48,646 bases of DNA. Origin: Hafnia psychrotolerans. GTDB taxonomy: Bacteria; Pseudomonadota; Gammaproteobacteria; Enterobacterales; Enterobacteriaceae. Every line of letters begins with the position of its first letter. Position 1 is the stretch's first letter. Of this stretch, positions 43,934-48,646 are shown in pieces. The translations under genes and the position numbers were made by a program. Where the stretch lies: positions 1 through 48,646 of the forward strand of contig NZ_BMFZ01000001.1 in NCBI RefSeq assembly GCF_014639435.1. Reading direction: 5' to 3'. The notes under the pieces are model-generated. The model had not been told where the DNA came from. It worked only from the letters and a program-made list of their open reading frames with translations, and did no database searches.

Positions 43934-44043
43934 CTTCAAGCTGCAATGTCGTTGGCTGCCTTTCCTCCCCCGAATCACTGACTTATTGTCAGCGTATCGG
44001 CATCGTTCAGTTGCCCGCGTCTTGCCCCTCGAATTATTTGGGT
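43934..44043. repeat. Interspersed repeat beginning CTTCAAGCTGCA
   Basis: About 110 bp between DUF1993 and the omega-amidase gene: CTTCAAGCTGCA at the left, GTTGGCTGCC, an imperfect GACTTATTGTCAG centre, and CCTCGAATTATTTGGG at the right. It is of the same type as the shorter inverted repeat at 35269-35309 and of repeats I recall from Serratia and Yersinia genomes. A further stem ATTCCCGGC/GCCGGGAAT lies at 44054-44080 but has no T run on either strand. Confidence 0.55.
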
Positions 44044-44087
44044 TATTTATTTTATTCCCGGCTGCGCTTTGGCCGGGAATAGGCGTC

Positions 44088-44861
44088 TTATTCTTGATGC
44101 GAAAAAATATCAGCGTCGCGCCAGGCCGGGAAGGCTTCGCGGTATTGTTGTAACGCTTCCAGCGATAATTCCGCCGTGATCACCACCGATGCGCCCGGTT
44201 CAGCACGGGCCAGATCCTCACCCTGCGGATTGATGATGGTGCTATCGCCCGTGTAGTGATGGCCATAGTCGTCATTCCCGACACGGTTACAACCGGCGAC
44301 ATAGGCCTGATTTTCAATCGCGCGTGCGGTCAGTAATGCTGACCAGTGAAGGTTGCGGGTAGCAGGCCAGTTAGCGACATACAGCGCTAAATCGTAGTCC
44401 TGTTGATTGCGTGACCACACCGGAAAACGCAGGTCATAACAGACCTGAGGTAGAATACGCCAGCCTCGCCATTCCACGATTTCACGGCATTTCCCCGCCA
44501 CATAATAGTTGTGCTCACCGGCCATGCGGAACAGGTGGCGCTTGTCGTAAAAGTGGACTTTCCCCTGCGGTTCAACCAGCAGAAAGCGATTTACTGCACC
44601 CTTTTCTGTCGTCAGCGCCACGCTGCCGCCGATCATGGCATCCAGTCTGGTCGCCCACTGATGTAACCACTCAATAACCCGGCTTTCCGGCAGCGCCCGG
44701 TCTGGGGCCTGCATGGCAAAACCGGTGGTGAACATCTCGGGCAACACGATCAGGTCGCGGCCAGTGAGTGAGCCAAGCAGCCCGTCGAAGTGGGCAAGGT
44801 TGGCCTCGCCATCCAGCCAAACTAAGGGTTGCTGTAATAGGGACAGTTTTAAAGTTGACAC
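44088..44861 (-). CDS. yafV: Omega-amidase YafV/MtnU (nitrilase family)
   Basis: A 257-residue nitrilase-superfamily amidase that hydrolyses 2-oxoglutaramate or related omega-amides. In methionine salvage this removes the keto acid product left when glutamine donates its amino group to KMTB. The Glu-Lys-Cys triad is Glu42 (VLPEMFTTGF), Lys107 (YDKRHLF) and Cys141 (QVCYDLRFP). Sequence is very close to E. coli YafV. The GTG at 44861 has GGAG five bases upstream and lies inside the end of the aminotransferase gene, so the two are coupled, which fits their consecutive reactions. Confidence 0.93.
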   Translation of the reverse strand: MSTLKLSLLQQPLVWLDGEANLAHFDGLLGSLTGRDLIVLPEMFTTGFAMQAPDRALPESRVIEWLHQWATRLDAMIGGSVALTTEKGAVNRFLLVEPQGKVHFYDKRHLFRMAGEHNYYVAGKCREIVEWRGWRILPQVCYDLRFPVWSRNQQDYDLALYVANWPATRNLHWSALLTARAIENQAYVAGCNRVGNDDYGHHYTGDSTIINPQGEDLARAEPGASVVITAELSLEALQQYREAFPAWRDADIFSHQE

Positions 44862-46009
44862 AGGCGCTCCGCAGCGGCGTCCAGCGTGGCTTCCTGCTTG
44901 GCAAAGCACAGCCGGATCAGTTTATGAGGAAAAGATGCGGCGCAAAATACCGACATCGGGATCGCTGCCACGCCCACATGTTCGGTCAGCCAGTGGCAGA
45001 AGGCAACATCATTGAGGTCGGAGACTTCACTGTAATCGACCAGCAGGAAATAGGTGCCCGCACCGGGCAGCACTTTCAGGCGGCTTTTTGCCAGCCCTTG
45101 CGTTAGCCGGTCGCGTTTAGCCTGATAAAACGCAGAAAGATTCTGCCAGTGCTGGGGCTGTTCGCGCAGCATATCAGCCAGCGCCAACTGAACCGGCGTC
45201 GTGATGGAGAACGTCAGATACTGATGCACTTTACGCAGTTCGACGCTGATTGCTGCCGGTGCCACGCAATAACCCACACGCCATCCTGTCATATGAAAGG
45301 TTTTGCCAAACGAAGAGACAGCAATGGCGCGCTGGCGAAGTTGCGAGTGGCGCAGCACGCTGGCGTGACCCTCTTTGGCGAAGCAGATATGCTCGTAAAC
45401 TTCATCACTCAGGACAAAAATAGGGCGGTCCGCAATGCGCAGCCACAACTGCTCAAGATCGTCATGGCTCCAGGCGGTTGCCGAGGGATTATGCGGCGTA
45501 TTGATGACCACCAGTTTGGTACGATCGCTCAGGTTGTCGGCAAAGGTAGCCCAGTCGACCTTAAACTCAGGCGGTTGCAACTGGATACGTTTCATCACGC
45601 CGCCCGCTAACTGGACCGCCGGAGCATAACAATCGTAACTTGGGTCAAAAGCCACCACTTCGTCGCCCGGACCGACCAAAGCCGTGATAGCAATGTACAG
45701 CGCTTCGGTGGCCCCCGCAGTAATGGTGATGTCGCTGGTGGCATCCGGCGTATAGCCGTAAATCAGTTCGGTCTTGGCGGCGATGGCTTCGCGCAGTGCT
45801 GCGGTGCCGGTCATTGGCGCGTACTGGTTTGCGCCTTGGCTGACATGGTATGCCAGACGCTGTTTCAGATATTCGGGGCCATCAAAATCAGGGAAACCCT
45901 GTGACAGGTTGATGGCATTGTGCTGCTGCGCTAAGGCACTCATCTGGGTAAAAATCGTCACACCTGATGCGGGAAGTTTGCTCTGGGGAACTAACGCTGC
46001 TGTACTCAT
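44849..46009 (-). CDS. mtnE: Methionine aminotransferase (YbdL/MtnE type)
   Basis: A 386-residue fold-type I PLP aminotransferase. It would convert 4-methylthio-2-oxobutanoate to methionine, the last step of methylthioadenosine salvage, preferring glutamine as donor. It matches YbdL: NLSQGFPDFDGPEYL, YAPMTGTAALREAIA, NTPHNPSATAW, SDEVYEHICF and Schiff-base Lys236 in SSFGKTFHMTGWRVGY. I start at ATG 46009 (AGG upstream); ATG 46042 would add 11 residues but lacks a ribosome site. Divergent from mtnB across a MetJ-like operator and followed by the omega-amidase. Confidence 0.9.
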   Translation of the reverse strand: MSTAALVPQSKLPASGVTIFTQMSALAQQHNAINLSQGFPDFDGPEYLKQRLAYHVSQGANQYAPMTGTAALREAIAAKTELIYGYTPDATSDITITAGATEALYIAITALVGPGDEVVAFDPSYDCYAPAVQLAGGVMKRIQLQPPEFKVDWATFADNLSDRTKLVVINTPHNPSATAWSHDDLEQLWLRIADRPIFVLSDEVYEHICFAKEGHASVLRHSQLRQRAIAVSSFGKTFHMTGWRVGYCVAPAAISVELRKVHQYLTFSITTPVQLALADMLREQPQHWQNLSAFYQAKRDRLTQGLAKSRLKVLPGAGTYFLLVDYSEVSDLNDVAFCHWLTEHVGVAAIPMSVFCAASFPHKLIRLCFAKQEATLDAAAERLCQL

Positions 46010-46074
46010 GGCGGGCCTGTCTTGCGGACGTATGTTGCTCATAATGATAACACGATGTTAAGATTTGGCAATCG

Positions 46075-46107
46075 AGACGCTTAGACGGCTAAATGCCATT
46101 ATCGTCT
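46075..46107. promoter_or_regulatory. MetJ operator between mtnE and mtnB
   Basis: Consecutive 8-mers AGACGCTT (46075-46082) and AGACGGCT (46083-46090) match the met box AGACGTCT at six and seven positions, then AAATGCCA and TTATCGTCT continue the tandem with lower match. Tandem met boxes are what the MetJ repressor with S-adenosylmethionine binds. The site is placed to control both divergent units. Confidence 0.75.
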
Positions 46108-46173
46108 AATTCATAGCTAGGCTGCATATAGGCTTTCATCTTCCCTTTTTGCCGCACAGGGCCAAGGATCATC

Positions 46174-46788
46174 ATGTCAGAAAATAGACAACTGGGCGCA
46201 TTGACCGCCACCTGTCACTGGATTGGTCAAAAGGGCTGGAGTCCGGCCACCGGTGGCAATATGTCGGTGCGCGAGGACAGAGAACACTGTTTGATCAGCG
46301 AGTCCGGCAAAGATAAAGGCACACTGACTGAGCAGGACTTCCTGCGGGTAGACCTGGCCAGTGGCAAGGCTCCCTGCGGACGCACGCCGTCAGCGGAAAC
46401 CGGCCTGCATACGTTGCTATACCGCCTCTACCCGCAAGTGGGCGCGGTGCTGCACACCCATTCGGTCAATTCTACTGTGCTGTCGCGTGTTGAGCGCAGT
46501 GGTGCGCTGGTGCTGGAAGGCTACGAAATGCAAAAATCATTGCGTGGTCAGACGACGCATCTGGACCAGGTCGTGATCCCCATTTTTGATAACAGTCAGG
46601 ACATTCCGGCGCTGGTGCAAAAGATTGCTGCCAGCGCGGAAAAAACGCCGTTGCAATACGGTTTCCTGTTGCGTGGTCATGGTCTGACTTGTTGGGGTAA
46701 CGATGTGGCCGAAGCGCGTCGTCATCTTGAAGGACTGGAGTTTTTGTTTCAGTGTGAACTGCAACGCCGACTGCTGGAGGCTAAATGA
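46174..46788 (+). CDS. mtnB: Methylthioribulose-1-phosphate dehydratase
   Basis: A 204-residue class II aldolase-fold zinc enzyme that dehydrates methylthioribulose 1-phosphate to 2,3-diketo-5-methylthiopentyl 1-phosphate. Zinc ligands include His94 and His96 ([10 protein letters not shown]) and a later His ([10 protein letters not shown]); the N-terminal [13 protein letters not shown] is the phosphate-binding loop. AAGGA precedes ATG 46174. It starts the mtnBCD operon and overlaps mtnC by four bases (ATGA). The isomerase and kinase genes (mtnA, mtnK) are not in the window. Confidence 0.95.
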   Translation: MSENRQLGALTATCHWIGQKGWSPATGGNMSVREDREHCLISESGKDKGTLTEQDFLRVDLASGKAPCGRTPSAETGLHTLLYRLYPQVGAVLHTHSVNSTVLSRVERSGALVLEGYEMQKSLRGQTTHLDQVVIPIFDNSQDIPALVQKIAASAEKTPLQYGFLLRGHGLTCWGNDVAEARRHLEGLEFLFQCELQRRLLEAK

Positions 46789-47471
46789 TCCGCGCGATTG
46801 TTACTGATATTGAAGGCACCACCACGGATATCCGTTTTGTACATCAGGTGCTGTTCCCCTATGCCCGCGAACGACTGGAGACGTTTATCCGTACCCAGCA
46901 GGGTGAGTCGGACGTGGCGGCCGCGCTGGAGGCATTACGCGCGGAAATTGACCAACCGCAAGCCAGTGTGGATGTCCTCATCGAAAAGCTTTATGCCTTC
47001 ATGGATGGCGACGTGAAATCCACAGCGCTGAAAGTGTTGCAAGGCATCATTTGGCGTAGCGGCTATGAAAACGGTGATTTTCGCGGGCATCTTTATCCCG
47101 ATGTTACACCGCAGTTAAAGGTGTGGCATCAGCAGAATCTGCGACTTTGTGTCTACTCCTCCGGTTCAGTCGATGCGCAAAAACTGTTGTTCGGTTACAG
47201 CGATGAAGGTGATCTCACGCCATTGTTCAGTCACTATTTCGACACCCGTGTGGGGGCTAAGCGTGAAACGGAGCCCTACCAGAATATTGCCGGGCAACTG
47301 CTCTTGCCTGGGGAAGAGATATTGTTCCTCTCCGATATTCGCCAAGAGCTGGATGCAGCCCGCCTGGCCGGATGGCACACCTGTCAGTTGATCCGTGATG
47401 ACGCCGACGCGTTGAGCGACCACCCGCAGGTCAATCGTTTTGATCAGATAGCCTTAGAAACATTTCTATAA
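46785..47471 (+). CDS. mtnC: Enolase-phosphatase E1
   Basis: A 228-residue HAD-family bifunctional enzyme that enolises and dephosphorylates the MtnB product to acireductone. Motif I is DIEGTTTDI (Asp8 nucleophile, Glu10), motif II is the Ser of [10 protein letters not shown], motif III the Lys of GAKRETEPY, and motif [14 protein letters not shown]. The length fits the family. Twelve bases separate it from mtnD. Confidence 0.96.
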   Translation: MIRAIVTDIEGTTTDIRFVHQVLFPYARERLETFIRTQQGESDVAAALEALRAEIDQPQASVDVLIEKLYAFMDGDVKSTALKVLQGIIWRSGYENGDFRGHLYPDVTPQLKVWHQQNLRLCVYSSGSVDAQKLLFGYSDEGDLTPLFSHYFDTRVGAKRETEPYQNIAGQLLLPGEEILFLSDIRQELDAARLAGWHTCQLIRDDADALSDHPQVNRFDQIALETFL

Positions 47472-47483
47472 AGAGGTTTACGC

Positions 47484-48029
47484 ATGAGTGCTTTGACTAT
47501 TTTTAGTGACCAGGATCCTTCCGCGCCAATCTGGCACAGCCGTGATGGTGGGGACATTGCAACGGAACTGAACAAGATCAACGTGCGTTTTGAGCGCTGG
47601 CAGGCAGATCGCGAACTCGGCAATAACCCGCAGCCTGCGGAGGTGATCAGCGCCTATCAACATGAAATTGACAAGCTGGTGGCCGAGAAGGGCTATCAAA
47701 GTTGGGATGTCATCAGCATGCGGCCGGACAATGAGCAGCGTGGAGTGCTGCGCACCAAGTTTCTCTCCGAACATACTCATGGTGAAGACGAAGTGCGTTT
47801 TTTCGTCGATGGCGCAGGGCTGTTTTGCCTGCATCTCGAGGGTAAAATATTCCAGATTCTGTGTGAGAAGAATGACCTGATCTCCGTGCCTGCCAAAACT
47901 CGTCACTGGTTCGATATGGGGAGTTACCCGTCATTTACGGCGATTCGCCTGTTCGATAATGTCGAGGGATGGGTGGCGCACTTTACGGGCGATAAAATTG
48001 CGGATGATTATCCGAAGTTAGGGGAGTGA
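47484..48029 (+). CDS. mtnD: Acireductone dioxygenase
   Basis: A 181-residue cupin. With iron it forms the keto acid precursor of methionine and formate; with nickel the same protein makes methylthiopropionate, CO and formate. Metal ligands are His97, His99, Glu103 ([12 protein letters not shown]) and His141 ([10 protein letters not shown]), as in the Klebsiella enzyme shifted by one. AGAGG precedes ATG 47484. The final stop codon overlaps the terminator stem. Confidence 0.96.
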   Translation: MSALTIFSDQDPSAPIWHSRDGGDIATELNKINVRFERWQADRELGNNPQPAEVISAYQHEIDKLVAEKGYQSWDVISMRPDNEQRGVLRTKFLSEHTHGEDEVRFFVDGAGLFCLHLEGKIFQILCEKNDLISVPAKTRHWFDMGSYPSFTAIRLFDNVEGWVAHFTGDKIADDYPKLGE

Positions 48030-48048
48030 GCCTTTTAGAAAGGCTTTT
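48029..48048 (+). terminator. Terminator of mtnBCD
   Basis: AGCCTTT (48029-48035), loop TAG, AAAGGCT (48039-48045), then TTTAA and further T-rich sequence. The first base of the stem is the last base of the mtnD stop codon. Confidence 0.8.
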
Positions 48049-48071
48049 AACTCTTTTAAGTTCAACATCAA

Positions 48072-48313
48072 GACCGTGGGCGTCGGCCCACACCGACCAG
48101 AGACCCGCAATCGCGCGGGCCTCTGGACTCCGCGCTTTTTCATGAAACACCGGCAGCTGCGCGGGTCACAATGGCCGTGTTTCAGGGACCATGACGACAG
48201 CCGCAAACTCCGCCGCTGCGCGGTGCTCTCATTGCGGGTTACAACCCGCGCAAACTGACGCGCGGTTTTCCACCGCTTATTCGACGTCGTTTTGAATGCG
48301 GCCGAGGCTTTTT
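48072..48313 (+). repeat. 242-bp hairpin-rich unit, copy 3
   Basis: Same length and about 95% the same as the units at 30483 and 30788, some 17 kb away. The hairpin loop has AATCGC where the first two copies have AGTCGC, so the stem is unchanged. It follows AACTCTTTTAAGTTCAACATCAA-type sequence after the mtnD terminator, a variant of the left flank at 30426-30482. Confidence 0.85.
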
Positions 48314-48388
48314 CAAATTCAAATTCAAATTCAAATTCAACATCAACATCAACATCAACATCAACATCAAACACAAATTCAACATCAA
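48314..48388 (+). repeat. Hexamer spacer (AAATTC)4(AACATC)5
   Basis: A 75-bp spacer built of four AAATTC, five AACATC, AAACAC, AAATTC and AACATC. The equivalent spacer at 30725-30787 has the same order but only two leading AAATTC copies, so the difference is exactly two hexamers. Confidence 0.95.
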
Positions 48389-48630
48389 GACCGTGGGCGT
48401 CGGCCCACACCGACCAGAGACCCGCAATCGCGCGGGCCTCTGGACTCCGCGCTTTTTCATGAAACACCGGCAGCTGCGCGGGTCACCATGGCCGTGTTTC
48501 AGGGACCATGACGACAGCCGCAAACGCCGCCGCTGCGCGGTGCTCTCATTGCGGGTTACAACCCGCGCAAACTGACGCGCGGTTTTCCACCGCTTATTCG
48601 ACGTCGTTTTGAATGCGGCCGAGGCTTTTT
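48389..48630 (+). repeat. 242-bp hairpin-rich unit, copy 4
   Basis: Complete unit with intact GCGGGTTACAACCCGC hairpin. It is followed by AAATTC repeats that run off the window end at 48646, so this locus probably continues, perhaps with an inverted closing unit as at 31150-31403. Confidence 0.87.
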
Positions 48631-48646
48631 CAAATTCAAATTCAAA

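Noticed and set aside
44054-44080. ATTCCCGGC/GCCGGGAAT stem as a terminator for the omega-amidase gene
   Set aside because: No T run follows the stem on either strand; kept only as part of the intergenic repeat description.

Overview
The window looks like chromosome of an Enterobacterales species. The order tRNA-Asp, yafC, yafD, mltD, gloB, yafS, rnhA, dnaQ, tRNA-Asp is the one known from Escherichia coli (aspU to aspV). The accessory content (a nitrogen-controlled hpx purine-ring catabolism cluster, mtn methionine salvage genes, a type VI secretion fragment) and the moderate GC suggest a Yersiniaceae or Rahnella/Serratia-like genus, but the genus is inference.

Region by region. 1-1944: an aspU-like tRNA-Asp followed by an AT-rich stretch where E. 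coli has dkgB; it holds one intact lysophospholipid acyltransferase between two decayed fragments, the downstream one resembling an acyl carrier protein, so perhaps the remains of an aryl-polyene-type lipid cluster. 1945-8520: conserved housekeeping block ending at a second, identical tRNA-Asp. 8508-26233: a 17.7 kb island bounded by perfect 70-bp direct repeats made of the tRNA-Asp 3' end plus its terminator. It carries a DUF4942 gene remnant, an IS903-like remnant, and a partial T6SS: tssL, vgrG, a DUF4123 adaptor, five tandem DUF3304 lipoprotein (immunity) genes, a Tle1-type phospholipase, PAAR, a membrane protein, tssM, tssJ, a frameshifted tssF, and tssG. No tssA, B, C, D, E, H or K and no integrase are present, so the fragment cannot build a secretion machine alone.

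26256-43118: a purine-ring nitrogen cluster. An NCS1 permease, a GntR regulator, allantoin racemase and PuuE allantoinase take allantoin to allantoate; HpxK makes ureidoglycine, HpxJ transaminates it to oxalurate, and HpxW/X/Y/Z act on oxamate/oxalurate, with an RpiR regulator (HpxU) and a polar amino acid-type ABC transporter that includes a permease-ATPase fusion. At least three good sigma-54 (-24/-12) promoter candidates face hpxW, the transporter-hpxJK operon, and a CTP-synthase-like amidotransferase that has lost its catalytic residues. The enzyme splitting oxalurate into oxamate and carbamoyl phosphate is not in the window.

43416-48029: a DUF1993 gene, then methionine salvage: omega-amidase and methionine aminotransferase on the minus strand, divergent from mtnB-mtnC-mtnD across an apparent MetJ operator.

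The least explained feature is a repeat family at 30416-31447 and 48072-48646: GC-rich 242-bp hairpin-rich units separated by AAATTC/AACATC hexamer arrays (one of 19 copies). At the first locus two forward units face a strongly diverged inverted unit, and the whole 1,032-bp element is closed by a perfect 22-bp terminal inverted repeat. In the diverged unit one hairpin has a wholly different sequence but still pairs over 11 bp, which points to a conserved RNA or DNA structure rather than protein.
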